The notes under the pieces: model-generated
What the model saw: the letters and a program-made list of their open reading frames with translations, nothing else
Databases searched by the model: none
What the model was told of the DNA's origin: nothing
From: Sphingopyxis panaciterrae
GTDB lineage: Bacteria > Pseudomonadota > Alphaproteobacteria > Sphingomonadales > Sphingomonadaceae
Reading direction: 5' to 3'
Assembly: GCF_011762125.1 (NCBI RefSeq)
Contig: NZ_JAASQN010000004.1
Span: 62,001 to 126,000, forward strand
DNA: 64,000 bases
Made by a program: the position numbers and the translations under genes
Shown here: positions 45,670 through 55,921 of the stretch, one piece after another
How positions within the stretch are numbered: position 1 is the first letter of the stretch
How the letters are laid out: each line of letters begins with the position of its first letter

Positions 45670-47361
45670 TTATCCCTGCGGCGGCGCGCCGTCCACCGAG
45701 GAGGTGCCGGGGCCGCGCGGATCGGCGGCGCCGTGCCACACATCGCCGACGCGCTGCGCGGCGTTCAGCTTTGATCCGAGGTCGATCGGCGTGAAGCTGT
45801 AGCCGAACGGCTGCATCTTTGCCGCGATCGCCTGCCCCGCCGCATCGTTTTCGATCACCACGCCCTGCTGCCCGAAAAAGAGGTTGGGAAGCGCGATCGC
45901 ATCTTCGGCGGACAGGCCCCAGTCGAGAACGCCGATCAGCACCTTGGTCACATGCATGATGATCCGCTTGCCGCCCGCCGAGCCGACCGCGAGGATGACC
46001 TTGCCGTCGGGGCCGTAGACGATCGTCGGCGACATCGACGACAGCGGCCGTTTTCCTGCCTCGACGCGATTGGCGGCGGGCGCGCCGTCCTGCACCGGGC
46101 TGTGATCGAAATCGGTGAGTTCGTTATTGAGGAAATAGCCGTTGGCGTTGAGGTGGCTGCCGAAGATGCTTTCGACGGTCGAGGTCATCGATGCGACGTT
46201 GCCCGCACGGTCGACCGCGACGAAATGCGTCGTGCCGCCCTCGGCCACCGGACCCGACGGGGTGCGCGGCGGGGCGCCCGGGGGCGTGCCCGCTTCATAA
46301 TGGCCCGCGGCGCCATAGGGCGAGATCAGCTGGCGGCGCTGCGCGAGATAGGCCTTGTCGAGCAGGCCCTTGACCGGAACCTCGACGAAATCAGCGTCGC
46401 CGAGATATTTGGCGCGGTCGGCATAGGCGAGTTGCATCGCCTCGGCGATGAGGTGCCAGCTCATCGGACTATCCTTGCCCATCGTCTTCATGTCCCAACC
46501 CTCGAGCATGCCAAGGATGCCGAGGACGGTGGTCGCGCCCGACGAGGGCGGGCCCATGCCGCAGACCTTGTAGACGCGGTAGGTGGCGCAGACCGCGGGG
46601 CGGTCCTTCGCCCGATAGGCGGCGAGATCCTTGGCGGTCAGCATCGCGGGGTTGCGCACCGATTTCGCCACCGCATCGCTGATCGCGCGGGCGTTGGCGC
46701 CGGTGTAGAAGGCATCGGGGCCGCGCGCCGCAATATCGCGCAGCAGCGCCGCATAGGCGGGATTTTTCAGTCGCGTGCCGACGGGCGCGGGTTTGCCATC
46801 GACATAATAGATAGCGCGCGCGGCGGGGAAATCCTTCCACAGATCCTGATAGCTTTCGAGCCAGTTATGGAGCGCGGGCGTGACCTCATATCCCTCGTCG
46901 GCGAGCTTGATCGCGGGCTGGAATAAGGCCTTCCATTCGAGCTTGCCCCATTTCTGGTGCGCCATTTCCATCAACCGCATATTGCCGGGGACGCCGACCG
47001 ACAGCCCACCCGGGATCACATCGGCGTAGCCGCGCGGTTTGCCGTCGGGACCGAGGAAGCGGCCGGGTTTCGCCGCCGCAGGCGCGGTCTCGCGCCCATC
47101 GATCGTGCCGATGCTGTCCGACTTTGCGTCATGGTAGACCAGCAGGCCGCCGCCGCCGACGCCGCTCGACTGTGGTTCGACAAGCGTCAGCACGGCGACC
47201 ATCGCCACCGCGGCATCGGCGGCGGTGCCGCCCTGATGCAATATGTCGCGTCCCGCCTCGGTCGCGCGCGGATCGGCGGACGATGTGACGCCCTGCGCTG
47301 CGGCGAGCGAGGGAATGGCGATAAGAAACAGGCTGATGATCGGAAGGAGTCGTTTGGTCAT
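45670..47361 (-). CDS. ggt: Gamma-glutamyltransferase
   Basis: Periplasmic N-terminal-nucleophile enzyme of about 563 residues, made as a precursor and self-cleaved before Thr377 in the motif EGGTTHFVAVD. Signal peptide ends LAAAQG (about 23). Family marks: GGTAADAAVAM, VEPQSSGVGGGG, IDGRETAPAAA, PLSSMSPTIVY, GSAGGKRI. It breaks down glutathione and gamma-glutamyl compounds for recycling. The open frame upstream (to 47919) overlaps pyrD antisense and is not coding. It lies 49 bp behind pyrD. Confidence 0.92.
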   Translation of the reverse strand: MTKRLLPIISLFLIAIPSLAAAQGVTSSADPRATEAGRDILHQGGTAADAAVAMVAVLTLVEPQSSGVGGGGLLVYHDAKSDSIGTIDGRETAPAAAKPGRFLGPDGKPRGYADVIPGGLSVGVPGNMRLMEMAHQKWGKLEWKALFQPAIKLADEGYEVTPALHNWLESYQDLWKDFPAARAIYYVDGKPAPVGTRLKNPAYAALLRDIAARGPDAFYTGANARAISDAVAKSVRNPAMLTAKDLAAYRAKDRPAVCATYRVYKVCGMGPPSSGATTVLGILGMLEGWDMKTMGKDSPMSWHLIAEAMQLAYADRAKYLGDADFVEVPVKGLLDKAYLAQRRQLISPYGAAGHYEAGTPPGAPPRTPSGPVAEGGTTHFVAVDRAGNVASMTSTVESIFGSHLNANGYFLNNELTDFDHSPVQDGAPAANRVEAGKRPLSSMSPTIVYGPDGKVILAVGSAGGKRIIMHVTKVLIGVLDWGLSAEDAIALPNLFFGQQGVVIENDAAGQAIAAKMQPFGYSFTPIDLGSKLNAAQRVGDVWHGAADPRGPGTSSVDGAPPQG

Positions 47362-47410
47362 GGACGCGACATTGGCGCGGGGGTGGAGGCAGTGCAAGCC
47401 CGATGGACGA

Positions 47411-48481
47411 TCAGGCGGAGGTTCCCACCGCGTCCGCCACCCGTGCGAATCCGTCTCGTTCGGCGAGTTTTTCGAGGCCGTGGGCGATGCGTCCCGCAAG
47501 TCCCGGGCCTTCATAGACCATCGCCGAATAGATCTGGACGAGGCTGGCGCCCGCGCGGATGCGGTCCCATGCCTGCTGCGCCGAGGCAATGCCGCCGGCG
47601 GCGACGAGCGGCAGCTTGCCACCGCTGGCGGCACGGAAATCGCGGACTCGCAGGAGCGCCAGGGCGGCGAGCGGCGCGCCGGACAGGCCGCCGGTTTCGT
47701 TCGCGTGGCGCGAGGCGAGCACCGGCCGCTCGATCGTCGTGTTCGACACGATGACCGCCGCAAGCCCCTTGTCCAGCGCCACCGCGACGATGTCGTCGAT
47801 GTCGGCGGGTTCCAGATCGGGCGCGACCTTGAGGAAGACGGGCCTGGCCGCGCCGGCGGGCTGCGCGGCGGCGACGCCGTCGAGCAAGGCTTCGAGCGCA
47901 CCCTTGTCCTGCAATGCACGCAGGCCCGGGGTGTTCGGCGATGAAATATTGACGGTCAGATAATCAGCGAGCGGCGCCATCGCCGCGGTGCCCTTCGCAT
48001 AGTCGGAGATGCGGTCGGCGCTGTCCTTGTTCGCGCCGATGTTGATGCCAAGCGGCACCGGCAGGCCGTAGCGGCGCAGGCAGCGGATTCGATCGGCCGC
48101 CCTAGCCTGCCCGCCGTTGTTGAAGCCCATGCGGTTGATCACCGCGCCATCTTCGACCAGCCGGAACAATCGCGGGCGGGGATTTCCTTCCTGCGGCAGC
48201 GGGGTCAGCGTCCCGACCTCGACGAAGCCGAAGCCGAAATGCGGCATCGCATGCGCGACGCGCGCATCCTTGTCGAAACCGGGAGCAAGGCCGACGGGGT
48301 TCGGGAATTGCAGACCGGCCAGTTCGGTCGCGAGCGCCGGGCTGGTCAGCGCCTGGCGCGCGCGCGGCAGCGGCTGAAGCGCCGCGAGCGTCAGATTGTG
48401 CGCGGCCTCGCCGTCGGTGGCGTGGACGAGCGGGCGAGCGAGCGCATAAGCGGCGTCGGCGGCGGAAGCGAGGAGCGACAT
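47411..48481 (-). CDS. pyrD: Dihydroorotate dehydrogenase (quinone), class 2
   Basis: Membrane-associated FMN enzyme of 356 residues, fourth step of pyrimidine synthesis, passing electrons to quinone. N-terminal amphipathic helix LARPLVHATDGEAAHNL, then VGLAPGFDKDARV, INRMGFNNGG, catalytic Ser in VNISSPNTPGLR, KVAPDLEPADI, IVSNTTIERP and VAAGGIASAQQAWD. All class 2 features are present. Frame open upstream, but ATG 48481 starts the conserved protein. Confidence 0.94.
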   Translation of the reverse strand: MSLLASAADAAYALARPLVHATDGEAAHNLTLAALQPLPRARQALTSPALATELAGLQFPNPVGLAPGFDKDARVAHAMPHFGFGFVEVGTLTPLPQEGNPRPRLFRLVEDGAVINRMGFNNGGQARAADRIRCLRRYGLPVPLGINIGANKDSADRISDYAKGTAAMAPLADYLTVNISSPNTPGLRALQDKGALEALLDGVAAAQPAGAARPVFLKVAPDLEPADIDDIVAVALDKGLAAVIVSNTTIERPVLASRHANETGGLSGAPLAALALLRVRDFRAASGGKLPLVAAGGIASAQQAWDRIRAGASLVQIYSAMVYEGPGLAGRIAHGLEKLAERDGFARVADAVGTSA

Positions 48482-48562
48482 GCCCCGCCATTGCGCCGCG
48501 CCGGACGCTATGGCAAGCCTTGGGATGGGTAGCCCGAATATATCGGAAAAACCGGGAGAAAT

Positions 48563-50389
48563 ATGGTGTCGCACCTTCGCCTTGCCGCCAGGCTGTCCGG
48601 CAGCCTGTTCGTCCTTGCGCTCGCCGGATGCGCGTCGGCCACCATCGACCCGGTTCCCGCGACGTCGGCCGCAGCAGCGCCGGTTCCGCCCGAACCGCCT
48701 GCGGGGGCCGGCCTCGCCGAGTTCTTCGAGAAATATGACGCGGCGCAGCTGTCGCTGTCGCCGCAGGGCAAGGCGTATCGCGGGATCCGCGACGGCGATT
48801 ACGGACGTTGGAACGACCCCAGCGACGAAACCGAAGTCGCGACGCACAAGCTGCAACAGGCGGCGGCGGCAGCGATGCGCGCCAGCTTCGACCCTGCCCG
48901 GCTGTCGCCCGACGATGCGCTGTCGTTCGATCTGTTCAACGCGCAGGCCGAACGCGCCGACCGGCTGTTCGCGTTTCGCGATCATGGCTATATCTTTGAC
49001 CAGATGAACGGCGCGCAAAGCCAGCTGCCCGCCTTTCTGATCAATATTCACCGCGTATCGAACGTCGCCGAAGCCGAGGCCTATATCGAACGCATCCGCG
49101 GCCTGGGGTCCGTGCTCGACACGTTGATCGCCCAGTCGGCCGAGCGCGCCGCAAAGGGGCTTCAGCCGCCGAAATGGGTCTATGCCTATGTGATTTCGGA
49201 CATCGGCAATCTGCGCGGCCCCAACAATGCGCTGATCGAGGATATCAGCGCGAAGGTCGGCAAGATCGACGCCGCCCCGGCCGAAAAGGCACGGCTGATC
49301 GCGGCGGCGAAGGCCGCCTGGGCCGAGAGCGCCGATCCCGCCTATGGCCGCCTGCTCGCCGAGATGAAACGCCAGCAGGCGGGAGCACCGACGCAGGACG
49401 GGGTGTGGCGGATGCCCGATGGCGCGGCCTATTATGCCGCGCTACTGGCGAATTATACGACGACCGACATGACCGCGGCCGAGATCCACGCGCTCGGCTT
49501 GTCCGAAGTCGCGCGCATCCACGGCGAGATGAAGACGATCATGGCCAAGGTCGGCTTCAAGGGCACGCTGCACCAGTTTTTCGACCATATGCGCACGAGC
49601 CCGCAATATTATTATACGACCCGCGAGGCCTATCTGGCCGAGGTCGATGCGCATGTGAAGGCGATGGAAGCGCGGCTGCCGGCCTTCTTCAACACGCTGC
49701 CGAAAGCGCCGTTGCAGGTGAAGGCAGTCGAGGCGTTTCGCGAGAAATCGGCGGGCAAGGCCTTCTACCAGTCGCCCTCGCCCGACGGGTCGCGACCCGG
49801 CACTTATTATGTCAATCTCTATGACCTCAAGGACATGTCGAAGACCGAGCTTGAGGCGCTCGCCTATCATGAGGGCATTCCGGGGCATCATCTGCAGCGC
49901 GCAGTGCAGACCGAACTCACCGGCCTGCCGCCCTTTCGCCGCTTCGGTGGCTTCACCGCCTATACCGAAGGCTGGGGGCTCTATTCGGAGGAACTCGCCA
50001 AGGACATGGGCTTTTACACCGATCCTTACAGCGATTTCGGGCGGCTGGGGATGGAGCTGTGGCGCGCCTGCCGGCTGGTCGTCGACACCGGCATCCACGA
50101 CAAGCGCTGGAGCCGCGAGCAGGCGATCCAATATCTGAAGGACAATACGCCCAACCCCGACGGCGATATCGAAAAGGCGATCGAGCGCTATATCGTCTAT
50201 CCGGGCCAGGCGACCGCCTATCTGATCGGCAAGCTCAAGATCATGGAACTGCGCGGCCGCGCCCAGGCCGCGCTCGGGCCGCGCTTCGACATCCGCGCCT
50301 TCCACGACGTCATCCTCGAATCGGGACCGGTGCCGCTCGACATCATGGAGCGCCGCGTCGACGCCTGGATCGCCACGCAGAAAGGCTAG
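48563..50389 (+). CDS. DUF885 family lipoprotein peptidase
   Basis: Putative zinc carboxypeptidase of 608 residues, exported and lipid-anchored: signal peptide with lipobox LAGC. The motif HEGIPGHH (His436, Glu437, His442, His443) is the metal site of DUF885 members, which belong to the gluzincin group of peptidases. The central part is mostly helical. Substrate unknown. ATG 48563 is followed directly by GTG; divergent from pyrD. Confidence 0.88.
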   Translation: MVSHLRLAARLSGSLFVLALAGCASATIDPVPATSAAAAPVPPEPPAGAGLAEFFEKYDAAQLSLSPQGKAYRGIRDGDYGRWNDPSDETEVATHKLQQAAAAAMRASFDPARLSPDDALSFDLFNAQAERADRLFAFRDHGYIFDQMNGAQSQLPAFLINIHRVSNVAEAEAYIERIRGLGSVLDTLIAQSAERAAKGLQPPKWVYAYVISDIGNLRGPNNALIEDISAKVGKIDAAPAEKARLIAAAKAAWAESADPAYGRLLAEMKRQQAGAPTQDGVWRMPDGAAYYAALLANYTTTDMTAAEIHALGLSEVARIHGEMKTIMAKVGFKGTLHQFFDHMRTSPQYYYTTREAYLAEVDAHVKAMEARLPAFFNTLPKAPLQVKAVEAFREKSAGKAFYQSPSPDGSRPGTYYVNLYDLKDMSKTELEALAYHEGIPGHHLQRAVQTELTGLPPFRRFGGFTAYTEGWGLYSEELAKDMGFYTDPYSDFGRLGMELWRACRLVVDTGIHDKRWSREQAIQYLKDNTPNPDGDIEKAIERYIVYPGQATAYLIGKLKIMELRGRAQAALGPRFDIRAFHDVILESGPVPLDIMERRVDAWIATQKG

Positions 50390-50490
50390 CGGGGCCTAAA
50401 TAAATTGCGGCTTGACGCGCCGCGACGAAAGGAAAATTATACGCGGCATAAACAGGCGGCAACAAAGCTGCCGATGGGGTCGGTCTCGTC

Positions 50491-51381
50491 ATGTCGGATA
50501 TGATTTCCTCGTCAGGGGACGTGAGCGGCGAAGCGCCGTTCGAACTGCATTATTTCCCGCCCGATCCCGATCTGGCGGACATGGTGTCGAGTTTTTATTT
50601 CATGCGGATCGACCCGCCGCTGTTCGACGAATATGAACGCGCCGACCGCCCGCAATTCCGCATGATGAACGTTGCCGACGGCGAATATATCTTCCCCGAC
50701 GGCCATCGTTTTCCGGCGACGCGCGCCACGATCCTCGGCCCGACGAGCGGCAGCGTCCGCGCTGTGGTCAAGGGCGGGTCGCTGCGCGTCTTCGGTTTCG
50801 GCCTGTTGCCGGTCGGCTGGGCGACGCTGATGGGCGACCATGCCGACAAGCTGACCGACCGCGCAATTGACGCCGCCGGCCTGTTCGGCGACTGGATCGA
50901 CGATGTGATCGCGGCGCTGATGGCGGCACCGGGCAACGAAGAACGCCTGATCATCGTCAATAATTTCGCGCGCGAGATCCTGAAGAAGAACCAGCCGGCC
51001 CCTGTCTGGTTCACCCGCACGGTCGATGAGTGGCTGACCGGGACCGTATCGCCGCAGGTTCCCGAACTGGTCGAGGCGACCGGCATGTCGATCCGCTCGG
51101 TCGAGCGGATGACGAAGCATTATTACGGCCTGTCGCCGCGGATGCTGGCGCGCAAATATCGCGCCGTCCGCGCCGCGTCGGCGCTCGCGCGCGGCGAAGG
51201 GCTCGACGCGGCGCAGCTCGGCGATGCCTTTTACGACCAGTCGCACCTGATCCGCGAGATGAAGCGCTTCGCCGGCGCGACCCCCGGCCAGCTCGCCAGA
51301 CCCTCGGCGCTGACCGAAGCGACCACCCGGGGCCGCAAGCAGCTGGCGGGCAAGGTCAGCCCGCTGGTGTCCGAAACCTGA
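50491..51381 (+). CDS. AraC family regulator with DUF6597-type N-terminus
   Basis: Regulator of 296 residues. N-terminal half is a DUF6597-like ligand domain (LHYFPPDPDLADMVSSFYFM, ILGPTSGSVRAVVKGG, GFGLLPVGWATLMG). C-terminal AraC domain with LVEATGMSIRSVERMTKHYY, ARKYRAVRAASALARG and LGDAFYDQSHLIREMKRFAG, as usual for this subgroup. ATG 50491; target genes are not evident. Confidence 0.88.
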   Translation: MSDMISSSGDVSGEAPFELHYFPPDPDLADMVSSFYFMRIDPPLFDEYERADRPQFRMMNVADGEYIFPDGHRFPATRATILGPTSGSVRAVVKGGSLRVFGFGLLPVGWATLMGDHADKLTDRAIDAAGLFGDWIDDVIAALMAAPGNEERLIIVNNFAREILKKNQPAPVWFTRTVDEWLTGTVSPQVPELVEATGMSIRSVERMTKHYYGLSPRMLARKYRAVRAASALARGEGLDAAQLGDAFYDQSHLIREMKRFAGATPGQLARPSALTEATTRGRKQLAGKVSPLVSET

Positions 51382-51633
51382 CGGCAATACGGATTTTGCA
51401 CCGTTAATCGCGAGAATCGTGCCCGCTGTCGTTTTGGCGTTTCCATACAATCGCGAATCGTCGCGCGGGCATAATCCAGCCTTGCGACCCAGAAGAGCTC
51501 TGCCTCCTTGCGAGGACGAGACCTTCATCTTGGCACTCATTCGGCTCCCGGCCGGGTGGGTGCCTTTTTTTGGTTGGCGTGTTTGGGAAACGGTGCGGGA
51601 TGTCCGGCGCGGCCGGAAGCTGCCCTTTACCCT

Positions 51634-51726
51634 CGTCATCCCGGGCTTGACCCGGGATCCAGCTCTTTTGCGGGCTTCCGCAGCGTTCGAAGTCAAGCGG
51701 TACCCCGGATCAAGTCCGGGGTGACG
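51634..51726. repeat. Palindromic intergenic repeat, family A copy 3
   Basis: Same arms as the copy at 43591 (CGTCATCCCGGGCTTGACCC and GATCAAGTCCGGGGTGACG) around a 45-base centre. It lies in the 566-bp stretch between the AraC gene and the suf regulator, which contains no gene. Confidence 0.8.
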
Positions 51727-51751
51727 ATGAAGGGAAGGTCAGTAATCGGCT

Positions 51752-51818
51752 GGTTGCTGCCGTTCATCTCCCCTCCCCAAAGGGAGGGGAATGTCTCGAA
51801 ATCCACCCCAAGCCGACA
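51752..51818. repeat. Palindromic intergenic repeat, family D, short form
   Basis: GCTGCCGTTCATCTCCCCTC, then CCCAAAGGGAGGGG, then AATGTCTCGAAATCCACCCC. Read in reverse it has the same two flanks as the long form at 19395-19543, but the folded centre is absent, leaving only the inner hairpin. Confidence 0.75.
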
Positions 51819-51881
51819 GTCATCCGCCCGCTTCCCGATCGCCATGATCGCTTTTCTTGACACGGAAATAGCGCCGCTTGG

Positions 51882-51910
51882 TTGCGCCGCACAAATAGCG
51901 CGCCTATATA
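51882..51910 (+). promoter_or_regulatory. Promoter of the suf operon
   Basis: -35 TTGCGC (51882-51887), 17-base spacer, -10 TATATA (51905-51910). Fits the leader of the Rrf2 regulator gene. Confidence 0.55.
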
Positions 51911-51912
51911 AG

Positions 51913-51929
51913 TGGAGTAATTTACTCCA
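51913..51929. promoter_or_regulatory. Operator-like palindrome at the suf promoter
   Basis: TGGAGTAATTTACTCCA, a perfect 17-bp palindrome placed three bases after the -10 box, so over the expected transcription start, 19 bases before the regulator's ATG. Best read as the site where the Rrf2 regulator represses its own operon (inference). Confidence 0.65.
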
Positions 51930-51947
51930 GTTAAGAATCGTTCGCAA

Positions 51948-52424
51948 ATGCGCCTGTCCAACCTTGCCGACTATGCCGTGGTGCTGATGAGCGCCGCTGC
52001 GCGCCAGTGCGGGTCGGTGCCGCTCCACGCCGGCATGCTGGCCGAGCAGACAGGAATTCCGGGGCCAACCGCGCAGAAGCTGGTGAGCAGTCTCGCGCGG
52101 GCCGGGCTGCTGGTCGCGTCGCGCGGCAGCGGTGGCGGGGTGCGGCTCGCGCGGCCCGCGGCGGCGATCAGCGTCGCCGATATCATCGAAGCGGTCGAAG
52201 GGCCGATCGCCCTCACCTCCTGCGTGTCCGAAGGGCGGCATGATTGCTCGCTGGAGGGCAGCTGCAAGGTGCAGCCGCACTGGGGCGTGGTGAACGGCGC
52301 GGTGCGCGGTGCGCTGGCCGAGATTAGTCTGGCGAGTTTAAGCGTCGCCCCCGCGAAGGCGGGGGCCGCTGGCGTCCCAGCACAAACGACAACGGCCCCC
52401 GCCTTCGCGGGGGCGACGAGTTAG
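51948..52424 (+). CDS. Rrf2/IscR-type regulator of the SUF operon
   Basis: Transcription factor of 158 residues, first in the suf operon. Winged helix [53 protein letters not shown]. Three Cys (92, 100, 106; C-x7-C-x5-C) likely hold an iron-sulfur cluster that reports Fe-S status. The natural end is probably near [11 protein letters not shown]; residues from about 132 to 158 ([12 protein letters not shown]..., PAFAGATS) are encoded by the palindromic repeat at 52343-52418. The sufB ATG is 4 bp after its stop. Confidence 0.9.
   Translation: MRLSNLADYAVVLMSAAARQCGSVPLHAGMLAEQTGIPGPTAQKLVSSLARAGLLVASRGSGGGVRLARPAAAISVADIIEAVEGPIALTSCVSEGRHDCSLEGSCKVQPHWGVVNGAVRGALAEISLASLSVAPAKAGAAGVPAQTTTAPAFAGATS
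52343..52418. repeat. Palindromic repeat, family B copy 2, inside a reading frame
   Basis: Arms CGTCGCCCCCGCGAAGGCGG and complement with a 23-base centre. The element is read through as the last about 27 codons of the Rrf2 gene and ends 10 bases before the sufB start, so it will form a strong hairpin in the suf mRNA. Confidence 0.9.
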
Positions 52425-52428
52425 AGAT

Positions 52429-53912
<1,484 letters not shown>

Positions 53913-53916
<4 letters not shown>

Positions 53917-54266
53917 CACCTTCCCACAGCTATCATCTCATGGATACCGATGGTCCTATCTTGGCGCGCGAAGGCGATACCAATGATTTCTTGTCCGCAG
54001 CATGGGAGAATTCGGCAACCTGGCTGGCCGTTCCGCGCGAACGCTTGGCGGCCGATTTCTTTCACCTTCCGACGGGTTTGCTTGGCGCAGTCGCGCAGAA
54101 GTTCCAGAATTACAACGTCGGCCTCGCTATTTTGGGCGATATCGAAGGCGAAAAGGCGGCGAGTAAAGCCTTTCGCGACTTCGTTTATGAAACCAACCAG
54201 CGCCGCGCCCTTTGGTTCGTGGCCAACGAAACTGCCTTCCGGGAAAAACTCGATGCTCAAAATTGA
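53913..54266 (+). CDS. DUF4180 family protein
   Basis: Protein of 117 residues with a GTG start whose GTGA overlaps the sufB stop; its own stop lies 14 bases past the sufC start. Features of DUF4180: [20 protein letters not shown], the aspartate-rich [28 protein letters not shown] and [17 protein letters not shown]4180 has no known function; it is normally found outside suf clusters (recollection). Its double overlap with two SUF genes implies coordinated expression, so a link to Fe-S assembly or its control is a new hypothesis. Confidence 0.8.
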
Positions 54267-55074
54267 AAACCTCCACGCCACCGTTGCCGACAAGCCGATC
54301 CTGAAGGGTCTGTCGCTCGCCATCAATGCGGGCGAGATCCATGCGATCATGGGGCCCAATGGCGCGGGCAAGTCGACGCTCTCCTATGTGCTTGGCGGGC
54401 GGCCGGGCTATGAGGTCACGGAAGGTTCGGTATGCTTCACGCCCGACGTCATGTTCCCCGGGGCAAGTACGTCCGACGAGGCGGGCTCGGGTTTTCAGCG
54501 CGGAACGGGGACCACCGAGACGCTCGACCTCCTCACGCTCGATCCGCATGAACGCGCCGCGGCGGGGCTGTTCCTCGGCTTCCAGTATCCGGTCGAGATC
54601 CCCGGCGTGTCGAACGTCCAGTTCCTGCGCGAGAGCCTGAACGCCCAGCGCAAGGCGCGCGGCGAGGAGCCGCTGTCGGGCGGCGACTTCCTGAAGCTCG
54701 CGCGCGAGAAGGCGGGGCTGCTCAAGATGGATATGGACATGCTCAAACGTCCGGTGAACGTCGGCTTTTCGGGCGGCGAAAAGAAGCGCAACGAGATGGT
54801 GCAGATGGGCATCCTCGACCCCAGGCTGGCGATCCTCGACGAGACCGACAGCGGCCTCGACATTGATGCGCTGCGCACCGTCGGCGACGGGATCAACGCG
54901 ATCATGCGGCGCCCCGACAAGGCGGTGTTGCTGATCACGCATTACCAGCGCCTGCTCGATTATGTGCAGCCCGATTTCGTGCATGTGCTGGCCGCGGGGC
55001 GGATCGTGAAGTCGGGCGGACCCGAGCTGGCACGCGAGCTGGAAGCGCATGGTTATGCGGAGATTGCGGCGTGA
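54253..55074 (+). CDS. sufC: Fe-S cluster assembly ATPase SufC with an internal insertion
   Basis: ABC ATPase of 273 residues (usual 245-250). Walker A GPNGAGKST (34-42), Q loop FQYPVEIPG, signature FSGGEKKRNE (172-181), Walker B LAILDETDSGLD (192-203), H loop LLITHYQR. Residues about 63-90 (TPDVMFPGASTSDEAGSGFQ and RGTGTTET) are absent from the family: E. coli SufC runs from VEFKGKDLL directly. The added part lies at nt about 54439-54522. ATG 54253 is inside the DUF4180 gene. Confidence 0.95.
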   Translation: MLKIENLHATVADKPILKGLSLAINAGEIHAIMGPNGAGKSTLSYVLGGRPGYEVTEGSVCFTPDVMFPGASTSDEAGSGFQRGTGTTETLDLLTLDPHERAAAGLFLGFQYPVEIPGVSNVQFLRESLNAQRKARGEEPLSGGDFLKLAREKAGLLKMDMDMLKRPVNVGFSGGEKKRNEMVQMGILDPRLAILDETDSGLDIDALRTVGDGINAIMRRPDKAVLLITHYQRLLDYVQPDFVHVLAAGRIVKSGGPELARELEAHGYAEIAA

Positions 55075-55100
55075 GCATCCACACGCTCCTCCCTTTCCAT

Positions 55101-55179
55101 CGTCATGCAGGACTTGATCCGGCATCCCGCTTTTCCGATGGTGCGGAAAGCGTCACCCCGGATCAAGTCCGGGGTGACG
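55101..55179. repeat. Palindromic repeat, family A copy 4, between sufC and sufD
   Basis: CGTCATGCAGGACTTGATCC and, after a 22-base centre, CACCCCGGATCAAGTCCGGGGTGACG (two parts). It occupies the 121-bp gap between sufC and sufD. Copy of the 14714 element, with the left arm partly altered. Confidence 0.82.
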
Positions 55180-55195
55180 AAATGGGAATCGTCCG

Positions 55196-55921
55196 ATGAC
55201 GGCGCTTCCTACCCGGCGCGACGAAGGTTGGCGCTACTCCGACATCGACGCGGTGGCCGCAGCGTGGCCGCTGCCCGCGCCCGAGAGCATCATCGTGCCC
55301 GCGGGCGGCGACTTCCGCCGCGCGATCGTGCAGGATGCGGGCGAGATCCAGCAGATCGAGCTGGTGCTCGGCAAGGGCGCGACGGCGTCGCTGCACGTGC
55401 TGAATATCGGCGGGGCCTATGGCCGCATCGAACTTGCGGTCACACTCCACGAAGGCGCCGACTTCCACCTTGGTGCGGCGCAGATCGGCGGCGGCGAACA
55501 GAATCTCGAAATCATCACCACGGTCACCCACGCCGAACCCGGCGCGACGTCGCGGCAGGTGGTGCGCTCGGTGCTCGGCGGTACCGCGACGGGCACCTAT
55601 CTCGGCAAGGTCGCGGTTGCGCGCGATGCGCAGCAGACCGACAGCGAGCAGGATGTGAAGGCGATGCTGCTCGAGCGCAGCGCGACCGCCAACGCCAAAC
55701 CCGAGCTCGAAATCTTCGCCGACGATGTGAAATGCGCGCATGGCTGCGCGATCGGCGAGCTGGATGGACAAGCGCTTTACTATCTCCAGTCGCGCGGCCT
55801 GCCGCCGGGCGAGGCGAAGAAGCTGTTGTTGCAAGCGTTCGTCGCGGGTGTGTTCGACGGCGCAAAGGATGAGGCGCGGTTGCAGGAACTGGCATTGGCG
55901 AAGCTGGGGGAATTGGTGTGA
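55196..55921 (+). CDS. sufD: Fe-S cluster assembly protein SufD
   Basis: SufBCD subunit of 241 residues, a short form lacking most of the N-terminal helical domain of enterobacterial SufD (about 420). Core beta-helix features: RRDEGWRYSDIDAV start, LLERSATANAKPELEIFADD, VKCAHGCAIGELDGQALYYL with the conserved Cys-x-His-Gly, and RGLPPGEAKKLLLQAFV. It follows the repeat and overlaps sufS by 4 bases. Confidence 0.94.
   Translation: MTALPTRRDEGWRYSDIDAVAAAWPLPAPESIIVPAGGDFRRAIVQDAGEIQQIELVLGKGATASLHVLNIGGAYGRIELAVTLHEGADFHLGAAQIGGGEQNLEIITTVTHAEPGATSRQVVRSVLGGTATGTYLGKVAVARDAQQTDSEQDVKAMLLERSATANAKPELEIFADDVKCAHGCAIGELDGQALYYLQSRGLPPGEAKKLLLQAFVAGVFDGAKDEARLQELALAKLGELV

Noticed and set aside
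43876..45774. 632-codon plus-strand frame over the acyl-CoA ligase
   Set aside because: Shadow of the ligase on the other strand, with no domains.
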